Source of the DNA: DALYDP01 sp964348685
Lineage (GTDB): Bacteria; Patescibacteriota; Gracilibacteria; Peribacterales; Peribacteraceae
Length of the DNA stretch: 34,366 bases
NCBI GenBank assembly: GCA_964348685.1
Contig: CAYGDM010000004.1
Span: 1 to 34,366 of the forward strand
Direction: 5' to 3'
The translations under genes and the position numbers were made by a program. How positions within the stretch are numbered: the first letter of the stretch is position 1; each line of letters begins with the position of its first letter. Of the stretch, positions 1 to 6,501 are shown piece after piece. Under the pieces are notes generated by a model that saw only the letters and a list, made by a program, of their open reading frames with translations, searched no databases and had not been told where the DNA came from.

Positions 1-504
1 GACGTGAAGGCCCTCATGGCCACCGCCAAGGAATACGGCATCCCGATGCCGATCGTGGAAGCGACGGACAAGATCAACGCGCACCAACGCGCGCGGTTCA
101 TCGCGCACATCCTGAAAACTCTCCCGGCGAAGTCGCGCGTGGCAGTGTGGGGCTTGGCATTCAAACCCAAGACCGACGACATGCGCGAGGCGCCGAGCAT
201 CGACGTGATCAATGCTCTCATCAACGCGGGCCACGCCGTGACGGCATTCGACCCCGCGGCGACCGATCGCGCGAAGCCGCTGCTCCCGAAAGAAACGCAG
301 TACGCCGACTCCCCGCTCGATGCAGCAAAAGACGCCGACGCATTGATCGTCGTTACCGAATGGGACATGTTCCGTGGCGCTGATCTCGCGGAAGTGAAGG
401 CTGCCATGAAGGGGGCGCTGCTCTTCGACGGCCGCAACGTCTACGAACCGCACGAAGTGGCGGAAGCGGGCCTGGAGTACCACTGCGTGGGCGTGAAGAT
501 GTGA
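1..504 (+). CDS. ugd: UDP-glucose 6-dehydrogenase, C-terminal part (cut by the window edge)
   Basis: This is the C-terminal end of a UDP-glucose/GDP-mannose dehydrogenase, which oxidises UDP-glucose to UDP-glucuronate with two NAD+ in the cytoplasm. The frame is open from base 1, so the gene begins outside the window; the GTG at 4 is an internal codon. About 167 residues are visible. The motif GLAFKPKTDDMREAPS, typical of the NAD-binding C-terminal domain of this family, lies near residue 50, followed by the usual Rossmann-like FDPAA and VVTEWDMF segments. The catalytic Cys would be upstream of the window. The next gene, 15 bp downstream on the same strand, looks like a UDP-glucuronate 4-epimerase and would use the product directly. 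The family call is secure; UDP-glucose as the substrate is inferred from the motif and the neighbour. Confidence 0.9.
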   Translation, partial: DVKALMATAKEYGIPMPIVEATDKINAHQRARFIAHILKTLPAKSRVAVWGLAFKPKTDDMREAPSIDVINALINAGHAVTAFDPAATDRAKPLLPKETQYADSPLDAAKDADALIVVTEWDMFRGADLAEVKAAMKGALLFDGRNVYEPHEVAEAGLEYHCVGVKM

Positions 505-510
505 TAGGAT
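505..510 (+). promoter_or_regulatory. Putative -10 element TAGGAT
   Basis: TAGGAT directly follows the TGA stop at 502-504 and sits 9 nt before the ATG at 520. It fits the TAnnnT pattern found before most genes in this window. No convincing -35 is seen. The gene may also be read through from upstream. Confidence 0.4.
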
Positions 511-519
511 CGGACCACT

Positions 520-1467
520 ATGAAGATCTTCGTCACAGGAGCCGCCGGATTCATCGGCTTCCACCTCATCCAGCGCCTTCTCGCCCGCGGCGACGAGGTC
601 ATCGGCCTCGACAACGTGAACGCGTACTACGAACCGACGCTGAAGGAGGCGCGTTTGAAGATCCTGAGCGAACATCCGAAGTTTTCGTTCCTCAAAGGCG
701 ACATCATGGACCGCGCCGTGCTGAAAAAAGGCATGCAGGGCTGCGACCGCGTCGTGCACTTGGCCGCGCTCGCCGGCGTCCGCTACGCCTACGATCATCC
801 GGAGGAATACGTCGACATCAACATCAAGGGCTTCTTCAACGTCATCGACGAAGTGCGCCTCCAAAACATCGACGGCCTCATCTACGCCTCCACGAGCTCG
901 GTCTACGGCGGCAACACGACGTTCCCCTCCTCCGAAAGCGACATGGTCGACAACCAGGTTTCGCTCTACGGCATGAACAAGAAGGCCAACGAGAACATGG
1001 CGCACGTCTACCACTCGCTCTACGGCACGAAGTCGACGGGCCTCCGCTTCTTCACCGTCTACGGCCCCTACGGCCGCCCCGACATGGCGCTCTTCCTGTT
1101 CATCTCGAAGATCCTCAAGGGCGAGAAGCTGCCGGTTTTCAACGAAGGCAAGATGCAGCGCGACTTCACGTACGTCGACGACATCGTGTCAGGCATCGTC
1201 CTCTCGATCGACAAGAACTACCCGGAAGAGATCTTCAACCTCGGCTGCGGCCAGACGGAAGAGCTGATGGACTACATCCGCATCGCGGAAGAAACGATCG
1301 GCAAGAAGGCCGAATTCGAGTTCCTGCCGATGCAGAAAGGAGACGCGCTGAAGAGCGCCGCGGACATTTCGAAAGCCAAGAAGATGCTCGGCTACGAACC
1401 GAAAACGCAGATCAAAGACGGCGTGCCGAAGTTCGTCGCGTGGTACCGCGAGTACTACAAGATCTGA
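520..1467 (+). CDS. NAD-dependent sugar epimerase, probably UDP-glucuronate 4-epimerase
   Basis: This 315-residue extended SDR probably interconverts UDP-glucuronate and UDP-galacturonate. The nucleotide-binding motif GAAGFIG is at residues 7-13, STSS at 124-127, and the catalytic Tyr150/Lys154 in YGMNK. The early segment DNVNAYYEPTLKEARL closely resembles the signature after the second beta strand in bacterial UDP-glucuronate 4-epimerases, and the length is normal for that family. The C-terminal ISKAKKMLGYEPKT is the common end motif of NDP-sugar epimerases. It follows the dehydrogenase gene by 15 bp and precedes the cupin gene by 2 bp, so the three probably act together to supply acidic sugars. 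Substrate is inferred from motif and context. Confidence 0.85.
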   Translation: MKIFVTGAAGFIGFHLIQRLLARGDEVIGLDNVNAYYEPTLKEARLKILSEHPKFSFLKGDIMDRAVLKKGMQGCDRVVHLAALAGVRYAYDHPEEYVDINIKGFFNVIDEVRLQNIDGLIYASTSSVYGGNTTFPSSESDMVDNQVSLYGMNKKANENMAHVYHSLYGTKSTGLRFFTVYGPYGRPDMALFLFISKILKGEKLPVFNEGKMQRDFTYVDDIVSGIVLSIDKNYPEEIFNLGCGQTEELMDYIRIAEETIGKKAEFEFLPMQKGDALKSAADISKAKKMLGYEPKTQIKDGVPKFVAWYREYYKI

Positions 1468-1469
1468 TC

Positions 1470-1967
1470 ATGGACGTCGCTTCGTCCGCCATCTTCGGCC
1501 GTGTCCAAGCAATGATCGAATCGAAGGGGCTCTCGATCGTCGCCAAAGACGACGCGCGCCCGTGGGGCGGGTTCTTCGTGATCGATGAGACGCAGGCCGC
1601 GCAGTTCATCAAGACGTTCTTCCCCGATGAAGACGCAGCCGCACTCACGCAGCGCAAAGTCAGCCCGAAGATCCTCATCGTCGCGCCGGGCAAACGGCTC
1701 TCATGGCAGTACCACCACCGCCGCGCGGAGCTCTGGCGCGTGATCGACGGCCCCGTGAAGGTCATGCGCAACCTGGAGGACGCCGAAACCGAACCCGCGG
1801 ACTACGCGACCGGCGACGTCGTGCGCTTAGCGCAGGGCGAACGCCACCGCCTCATCGGTGCGGAGACCTACGGCATCGTCGCGGAAATCTGGCAGCACAC
1901 GGACCACGAAAACCCCAGCAACGAAGACGATATCATCCGGCTCCAAGACGACTTCGGACGCAGGTGA
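1470..1967 (+). CDS. Cupin-fold protein resembling the isomerase domain of type II phosphomannose isomerase
   Basis: The product is 165 residues with one RmlC-like cupin domain. RPWGGFFVID (residues 30-39) matches the entry motif of the mannose-6-phosphate isomerase cupin. QYHHRRAELWRVIDG (80-94) and the later GERHRL supply the His/Glu metal ligands of that family. In bifunctional ManC/GMP-PMI enzymes this domain is the C-terminal half; here it stands alone. It could isomerise mannose-6-phosphate and fructose-6-phosphate or act on another sugar phosphate. The ATG is 2 nt after the previous stop. The reading frame is open far upstream, but that extension lies wholly antiphase to the epimerase gene and is not coding. 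The gene converges on the next with a single base between the stops. Confidence 0.75.
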   Translation: MDVASSAIFGRVQAMIESKGLSIVAKDDARPWGGFFVIDETQAAQFIKTFFPDEDAAALTQRKVSPKILIVAPGKRLSWQYHHRRAELWRVIDGPVKVMRNLEDAETEPADYATGDVVRLAQGERHRLIGAETYGIVAEIWQHTDHENPSNEDDIIRLQDDFGRR

Positions 1968-1968
1968 A

Positions 1969-3129
1969 TCACCGCGGCAACCACACACCCCTCATCGAGC
2001 TAGTCGAGACCCAATCGGTTTCGAGTACCTCGCAATGTTCGTAGCATACGATGGCGTCGACATCGCTCATGTACGCCTCGGTGTACTGCAGGACGTCTTG
2101 CCCGAGCAGGGCTTCGTACTGCCATTCATGACCGAGCGAACCTTTCAGCAGAACGGTCCCAGGACCGATATGCCGCAATACCTCGCGCGCGGGCGTGCGC
2201 TGGGTGAAGAGCGATTGATGGTACGTAAGCACGAGCGCCGTGCAGGCGAGCAGCACAAGGATCATCGCCGTCGCGAGACGCGGTACACGGCGCAGGAGGT
2301 GTTTCGTACCCGTCACGAAGAAGGGCAAGAAGAGGATCGCGTAGTAGTCGTGCCCGCCCATGAAGACGTACAGCAATACGAGGACGAACGATGCGAGGAT
2401 GAACCAATGCTTTTTGAGAATCAGTCCGACGATGCCGATGATCGTGCCGATACCGCTGCCCGCGACAAGGAGCGTCCAGAGTATTTCACTGATACGGTCA
2501 CTGAATGTGCGACCGGCATCAGACAGGAGCAACGCACTCGCGGGAATGAGCGGATTAGTGAGCACATACAGCCCGACGAGAACGATCGGCGCACCGACAT
2601 ACCATATATACTCCTTCCACGGCGTTCCGCGCAGGCGTAGGACCGCGATAACGAGCGGCACGAGCAAGATACCCTGCAACGCGGTAAAGAGCGTCACGAG
2701 CCACAGGAACGCGATGGTGACCGTACCAGGGAGACGTTCTTTGGGCAGCGAGAGCAGCCACAGAAAGAGCAATGCCTGCAGCGCCGTGAGCGGCGCCATC
2801 ATGATCGTGCCCGTTTGGAGGATAAACGCCGCCGAACCGAGCCACAGCACCGCGAGCGCGAGACGGCCGGTCTTCGAGAGGTAGCGGCCCATGTCCCACA
2901 CGATCCACACGGCCTGCACCATCAGCGTCGCGAAGAGGATCCGTGCACCGACCTCCTGCCACGCGAAGCCATCGAAGAGCGAGAGGAACCACCGCGCGAG
3001 GGGCGGATGCGGATACGGGATATTCAGCAGATACTTCGCTTCGTCCGTACGCACGCCGTTCTGCAGCTGCACGAATGCAAGCGCCAACGCATACAGTTCC
3101 AATCCGATAAGGGCGATCAGTCTGCGCAT
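1969..3129 (-). CDS. GT-C-like polytopic membrane glycosyltransferase (PMT/ArnT-like)
   Basis: This 386-residue protein is mostly hydrophobic, with about nine or ten likely membrane segments. After the first segment comes VRTDEAKYLL followed by PHPPLARWFL. An acidic pair and a downstream HPP in the first external loop are the hallmark of PMT/ArnT-type GT-C enzymes, which transfer sugars from polyprenyl phosphate on the outer face of the membrane. After the last segment, roughly 80 C-terminal residues form a soluble tail. The start ATG at 3129 lies inside the 3' end of the DPM1-like gene (overlap 3117-3129), so the two are translationally linked. A sensible reading is that the DPM1-like enzyme makes the polyprenyl-phosphate sugar and this protein uses it. 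The protein acceptor or sugar is unknown. Confidence 0.65.
   Translation of the reverse strand: MRRLIALIGLELYALALAFVQLQNGVRTDEAKYLLNIPYPHPPLARWFLSLFDGFAWQEVGARILFATLMVQAVWIVWDMGRYLSKTGRLALAVLWLGSAAFILQTGTIMMAPLTALQALLFLWLLSLPKERLPGTVTIAFLWLVTLFTALQGILLVPLVIAVLRLRGTPWKEYIWYVGAPIVLVGLYVLTNPLIPASALLLSDAGRTFSDRISEILWTLLVAGSGIGTIIGIVGLILKKHWFILASFVLVLLYVFMGGHDYYAILFLPFFVTGTKHLLRRVPRLATAMILVLLACTALVLTYHQSLFTQRTPAREVLRHIGPGTVLLKGSLGHEWQYEALLGQDVLQYTEAYMSDVDAIVCYEHCEVLETDWVSTSSMRGVWLPR
1996..2010. repeat. Possible REP-like core (GAG-N3-GTCGA) inside a gene 3' end
   Basis: CGAGCTAGTCGAG at 1996-2008 is nearly self-complementary and shares GAG-N3-GTCGA with the hairpin at 5110-5136. It lies in the last codons of the membrane protein gene at 1969-3129. 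Two short matches are weak evidence for a repeat family. Confidence 0.25.
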
Positions 3130-4100
3130 GGTTCAAATGTGTAGTCGATGAGGTTCACGTCGAAGCATTCCGCCCTATCGGCACCGCGACCATGCTCGCG
3201 ATGGATGATCCGCATGGAGCTCGGCGTGATCGACCGAAGTTCGATATCGGACATCGGCCAACCTTGGAGCCCAGCGACATTATGTAGCGCGCCATCGGCC
3301 AGCGTACGCACGGAATGCTGCGCGTAGAGCAGCCGCAGCGGCCATGCGCGCGACGCGAAGAACACGGCGAAGACGACCACCACGGCCGCAAAAACGCGCG
3401 GACCCGTGAGACCGATTTTTCGCAGCCCGATGCGCAATGCCTGCTTCAAGAACTGCACCTGCACCCACAACGACAGCTTGCTCTCGCCGTGAATGCGCGG
3501 CTGGAACTGAAAGGGCACCTCTGCGAGAGGCGTGCCCTTCGGCACGGCGGCGAGGATCTCCAAGAGGATCTTAAACCCCTCCGGCACGAGCAACGGACGG
3601 GCAATGCGAAACGTGTCCGCGCGGATCGCGAAGAAGCCACTCATAGGATCGGTCGTCTCCACATTGGGAAGCTTTCGCACTAGGAACGTCGCCAACCTGC
3701 TGAGCCATCGCCGGTTACACTGCCAATCCCCCACGCCACCACCTTCGCGATAACGCGACGCGACCGCGATCGCCGCGCCGTTCTCGATTTTTTCCTGCAA
3801 CCGCGCCACTCGGGACGGATCATGCTGCAGGTCGCTATCCATGACGATGAGGATTTCTCCGGTCGCGGCGTCACAGCCATCTGTCACCGCGGAAGAAAGC
3901 CCTTTCCTCCCGACTCTTCGAATCACCCGCACGCGCGGAAATTCACCCTTGAGGCGCTCCGCCACTTCCCACGTCTTGTCCGGCGAATCGTCGTCAACGA
4001 CGATCACCTCATACGGCTCAAGCTGGCCGTGGATGCGCCGAAACAGCTCCGGCAGGTTGGCCGCCTCGTTATAGGTCGGAAGAATGAGGGACAGACGCAC
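3117..4100 (-). CDS. DPM1-like polyprenyl-phosphate glycosyltransferase (GT2) with a C-terminal membrane anchor and tail
   Basis: Residues 1 to about 225 form a GT2 catalytic domain of the dolichol-phosphate mannosyltransferase type: ILPTYNEAANL near the start, VVDDDSPDKTW at 35-45, the metal-binding DSD at 88-90 followed by LQHDP, and MSGFFAIR at 153-160. Such enzymes move a sugar from a nucleotide donor to polyprenyl phosphate on the cytoplasmic face. One membrane segment (about 236-250) and a 77-residue tail with two Cys follow. That tail, which would lie outside the membrane, is not one I recognise; related proteins more often carry a GtrA-like tail. The start is GTG at 4100, supported by TAGCCT exactly 6 nt upstream. 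The 3' end overlaps the GT-C-like gene by 13 bp. Confidence 0.85.
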   Translation of the reverse strand: MRLSLILPTYNEAANLPELFRRIHGQLEPYEVIVVDDDSPDKTWEVAERLKGEFPRVRVIRRVGRKGLSSAVTDGCDAATGEILIVMDSDLQHDPSRVARLQEKIENGAAIAVASRYREGGGVGDWQCNRRWLSRLATFLVRKLPNVETTDPMSGFFAIRADTFRIARPLLVPEGFKILLEILAAVPKGTPLAEVPFQFQPRIHGESKLSLWVQVQFLKQALRIGLRKIGLTGPRVFAAVVVVFAVFFASRAWPLRLLYAQHSVRTLADGALHNVAGLQGWPMSDIELRSITPSSMRIIHREHGRGADRAECFDVNLIDYTFEPCAD

Positions 4101-4106
4101 GCTGCT

Positions 4107-4112
4107 AGGCTA
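4107..4112 (-). promoter_or_regulatory. Putative -10 element TAGCCT, 6 nt before a GTG start
   Basis: Read on the minus strand, TAGCCT ends 6 nt before the GTG at 4100, the spacing expected for a leaderless transcript. It shares bases 4111-4112 with the opposing box for the gene at 4125. Confidence 0.5.
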
Positions 4113-4116
4113 CCAT
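4111..4116 (+). promoter_or_regulatory. Putative -10 element TACCAT
   Basis: TACCAT lies 8 nt before the ATG at 4125. GGGACA at 4088-4093, 17 nt upstream, is a weak -35 candidate. The whole divergent intergenic region is only 24 bp. Confidence 0.45.
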
Positions 4117-4124
4117 ACGCGGGC

Positions 4125-5030
4125 ATGAAAGTACTCGTCTCAGGATCATCCGGAACGATCGGCACCCACCTCTGCGACACGCTCCTGAAGCGCGGCGACC
4201 AGGTCGTGGGCATGGATATCGCCCAAAACAAGTGGCTCCCGGCCGTCCAGGCCGTCACGCACATCGGCGACATGCGCAAGAAAGAGGACTTCAAGGGCCT
4301 CGCGACGGACGTCGACGCGTTCATCCACCTCGGCGCCAACGCCCGCGTGTACGAACTGGTCGAAGACCCCGACAGAGCCCTCGATAACTTCATCACGCTC
4401 TTCAACGCACTCGATTTCTGCCGAAAAAACGGCATCAAGCGCTTCCTCTTCGCGTCGTCACGCGAGGGTTACGGCAACGTCCACGCCGACCTCTACACCG
4501 AAGACATGGTCCGCGTGGAAAACTGCGAAAGCCCCTACACCGCCAGCAAAGTCGGCGGCGAAGCGTTGGTTCACGCCTACGCGCGGTGCTACGGCATCGA
4601 CTGCATCATCTTCCGCTTCAGCAACGTCTACGGCATGTACGACGATTCCGAGCGCGTGGTGCCGCTGTTCATCCGCAAAGCGCGCAAAGGAGAAACGCTC
4701 ACGGTGTTCGGCAACAAGTGCCTCGACTTCACGTACATCGACGACGCGATCCACGGATTGCTCTGCGCCATCGACAACTTCGATACGGCGAAGGACGACA
4801 CGTACAACATCGCGTACGGCGAAGGGAACACGATCGTGAAACTGGCGGAAGTGATCAACGCGCACTTCGGTTCTAGCGCCGGCGTCGACATGGGCACGAT
4901 CCGCACGGGCGAGATTTCGCGCTACGTGGCCGACATCTCGAAAGCCAAGAAAAAGCTGGGCTACAGCCCGAAAACGTCGTTCGATGAAGGCGTAAAGAAG
5001 TCGATCGAGTGGTATACGGAGAATACGTGA
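4125..5030 (+). CDS. NAD-dependent sugar epimerase/dehydratase (extended SDR)
   Basis: This 301-residue protein has the SDR fold used on nucleotide sugars. The NAD-binding GSSGTIG is at residues 7-13, SS at 111-112, and the catalytic Tyr138/Lys142 in YTASK. VFGNKCLDFTYIDDA and ISKAKKKLGYSPKTS are standard C-terminal epimerase motifs. The Ser-Ser-Arg-Glu-Gly-Tyr-Gly order replaces the commoner SSxxVYG. I cannot say which sugar it uses; UDP-glucose/UDP-GlcNAc 4-epimerase activity is possible. The ATG at 4125 is chosen because the domain starts there and a TACCAT box lies just upstream; the frame is open back to 3822, but that stretch is antisense to the DPM1-like gene. A strong terminator follows directly after the stop. 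Confidence 0.8.
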   Translation: MKVLVSGSSGTIGTHLCDTLLKRGDQVVGMDIAQNKWLPAVQAVTHIGDMRKKEDFKGLATDVDAFIHLGANARVYELVEDPDRALDNFITLFNALDFCRKNGIKRFLFASSREGYGNVHADLYTEDMVRVENCESPYTASKVGGEALVHAYARCYGIDCIIFRFSNVYGMYDDSERVVPLFIRKARKGETLTVFGNKCLDFTYIDDAIHGLLCAIDNFDTAKDDTYNIAYGEGNTIVKLAEVINAHFGSSAGVDMGTIRTGEISRYVADISKAKKKLGYSPKTSFDEGVKKSIEWYTENT

Positions 5031-5032
5031 CC

Positions 5033-5083
5033 GTGTCATGGTTCGTCCGCCTAGGCGGATCACCATGACACTGACGTTTTTTT
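5033..5083 (+). terminator. Rho-independent terminator after the epimerase gene
   Basis: The arms GTGTCATGGT (5033-5042) and ACCATGACAC (5062-5071) pair perfectly. Between them lies the palindrome TCCGCCTAGGCGGA (5046-5059), giving a long two-part hairpin. Seven T residues follow at 5077-5083. A small second inverted repeat, TGACG (5072-5076) and CGTCA (5086-5090), flanks the T run. Only 2 bp separate the gene's stop codon from the hairpin. Confidence 0.85.
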
Positions 5084-5109
5084 GGCGTCATCTGATCAGT
5101 ATCGTCGGT

Positions 5110-5136
5110 GTCAGCCTGAGTCCGTCGAAGGCTGAC
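5110..5136 (-). repeat. Stem-loop at the 3' end of the gtrA-like gene, possibly REP-like
   Basis: GTCAGCC (5110-5116) pairs with GGCTGAC (5130-5136), and the arm overlaps the TAG stop of the minus-strand gene. The loop contains GAG-TCC-GTCGA. No T run follows on the minus strand, so it could protect the mRNA 3' end or be a REP-like insertion rather than a classic terminator. With the hairpin at 5033-5083 it fills the 105 bp between the convergent genes. Confidence 0.45.
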
Positions 5137-5540
5137 TAGGCCTTCTTAAACACATAATGGTGCGACATCACGTAGTTCCACACAGCAATCACACCGATCG
5201 CGATCACTTTCGCGGCGAAGTCGGGCATCACGAGGAAGAGCGCGTTCGAGAGCAGGAAGTTCGCGATGATCGCCGGGCCGTAGACCGTGTAGTGCTTCAG
5301 AAGCTGCGGCATCCACGCACCTTTGCTCTTGAACGTGACGATCTTATTCACGACGAACACGAACGTAGAGCCAAGGAGCGCCGAACAAAGAAAGCCCACT
5401 TCGGACGGCACATCGAAAACGCGCGTGAGGAGTGCGAGCCCACCGAGGTCGATGACGGAACCCATGCCACCGGCTATGGCGAATTTCAGGAGCTGCGGTC
5501 CATGTTTCTGTACCGTCGGGTGGCTCAGGAAGCGCTTCAT
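5136..5540 (-). CDS. GtrA-like membrane protein (lipid-linked sugar flippase family)
   Basis: The product is 134 residues with four likely membrane segments, the size and topology of the GtrA family. LLKFAIAGGMGSVIDLG near residues 16-32, FVVNKIVTFK in the middle and the ending WNYVMSHHYVFKKA are typical family features. GtrA proteins are thought to flip, or help to handle, polyprenyl-phosphate sugars; the mycobacterial member Rv3789 works beside the decaprenyl-phospho-arabinose enzymes. The start ATG at 5540 overlaps the TGA of the preceding gene as ATGA, so the two genes are translationally coupled. GGAAAGG just upstream could be a weak ribosome site. The frame extends 18 codons further up, but that part only repeats the neighbouring gene's end. 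Confidence 0.85.
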   Translation of the reverse strand: MKRFLSHPTVQKHGPQLLKFAIAGGMGSVIDLGGLALLTRVFDVPSEVGFLCSALLGSTFVFVVNKIVTFKSKGAWMPQLLKHYTVYGPAIIANFLLSNALFLVMPDFAAKVIAIGVIAVWNYVMSHHYVFKKA

Positions 5541-6466
5541 ACGCCTTTCCACCACGTATTGGTGCGCTTGAGGCCCTCGGCTAGCGGCGTCCATTCGAAG
5601 TCGCGGACGATCGGATGCACCGGCAAATGCGGCTTCGCACGTTCAGCGACGTCTTTCTGGGGATTGTACTGGATCGGCAGACCGGGCCGCACCGTGTCGC
5701 GGATGCGCTCGGCGAGTTCTTTCACCGTCACGACGTCGTCGGTCGTTACGTACTGGATACCCGTGGTTTTCTCTTCCACGAACTGCGTCATCACGCGGAC
5801 CAAATCTTCGACGTAGAGGAACGCGCGCTCCTGCGAGCCATCGCCCCACACCGTCATCGCATCTTTCTTATCGCGCGCCTGGAGCATGAGCGCGGGGATG
5901 AGGTTCGCGTCTTCGCTAAAGGTATCCCTGGGCCCGTACGCGCCGACCGCACGGACGACGAGCATCGGGAAGTTGCGCTGGTGCCCGGCGGTGAGCCAGA
6001 GCGTTTCGCAGAGCGCCTTGCCGAGGATGTAGCCGTCGACCTTCTCCTTCTGCGACAATTCAACGGTGTCGATCGCGGGCGGGACGTTCGCGGTGCTCAG
6101 GAACGTCGCGGGGATCGGGGCGTTCACTTCTTTCAACGCTTCGATGAGGGCCAGCGTCATACGGACGTTCTCGTTGGCGACGTCACTCGGCTTCTTCACG
6201 TGAAACTCTGTGTTGCGGCGGCAGCCGGCGAGATGAAAGACGTGGTTCACGCCGGTCACGAGCTGCGTGCAATACGCCGGGTCGCGCAAGTCGCCCTCGA
6301 GCCAATCGACCTCGGCCCGGCGCGACGACAGCGCGCGATAGTTTTGGGCCCGGAGCGGCACCCGGACAGACGCGCCGTTATCGAGGAGCCATTCCACGAG
6401 GAAACTGCCGATAAACCCCGTTCCGCCGGTTACGAGTACTTTCTTGCCGGTCCACGCGGTTTCCAT
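5537..6466 (-). CDS. NAD-dependent epimerase/reductase, GDP-fucose synthase-like SDR
   Basis: This 309-residue extended SDR has the NAD-binding GGTGFIG at residues 14-20 and catalytic Tyr146/Lys150 in YILGK. VWGDGSQERAFLYVEDL in the second half is close to the motif of GDP-L-fucose synthases and related 3,5-epimerase/4-reductases. In place of the usual SSS before the active site it has FLSTANVPP. The substrate cannot be read from sequence. The start is taken as ATG 6466 rather than the TTG two codons upstream, because TAGGCT lies exactly 6 nt before this ATG. The stop overlaps the start of the GtrA-like gene (ATGA). Confidence 0.8.
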   Translation of the reverse strand: METAWTGKKVLVTGGTGFIGSFLVEWLLDNGASVRVPLRAQNYRALSSRRAEVDWLEGDLRDPAYCTQLVTGVNHVFHLAGCRRNTEFHVKKPSDVANENVRMTLALIEALKEVNAPIPATFLSTANVPPAIDTVELSQKEKVDGYILGKALCETLWLTAGHQRNFPMLVVRAVGAYGPRDTFSEDANLIPALMLQARDKKDAMTVWGDGSQERAFLYVEDLVRVMTQFVEEKTTGIQYVTTDDVVTVKELAERIRDTVRPGLPIQYNPQKDVAERAKPHLPVHPIVRDFEWTPLAEGLKRTNTWWKGV

Positions 6467-6472
6467 GCGCAA

Positions 6473-6501
6473 AGCCTATCGGTACACTCCGCCCATGCCA
6501 A
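6473..6501 (-). promoter_or_regulatory. Promoter: TTGGCA, 17 nt spacer, TAGGCT, 6 nt to ATG
   Basis: On the minus strand TTGGCA (6501-6496) and TAGGCT (6478-6473) have a 17 nt spacer, and the -10 ends 6 nt before the ATG at 6466. This is one of the few cases here with a good -35. The -35 lies within the first codons of the divergent gene. Confidence 0.65.
6483..6488 (+). promoter_or_regulatory. Putative -10 element TACACT, 6 nt before ATG
   Basis: TACACT ends exactly 6 nt before the ATG at 6495. It is 4 bp from the opposing -10 box. TTTCCA at 6460-6465 is a possible -35 with a 17 nt spacer. Confidence 0.6.

Noticed and set aside
501..1469. Upstream extension of the cupin frame to 488 codons
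   Set aside because: The extra part overlaps the epimerase gene out of phase and reads as Arg/Pro/His-rich nonsense. The cupin domain begins just after the ATG at 1470.
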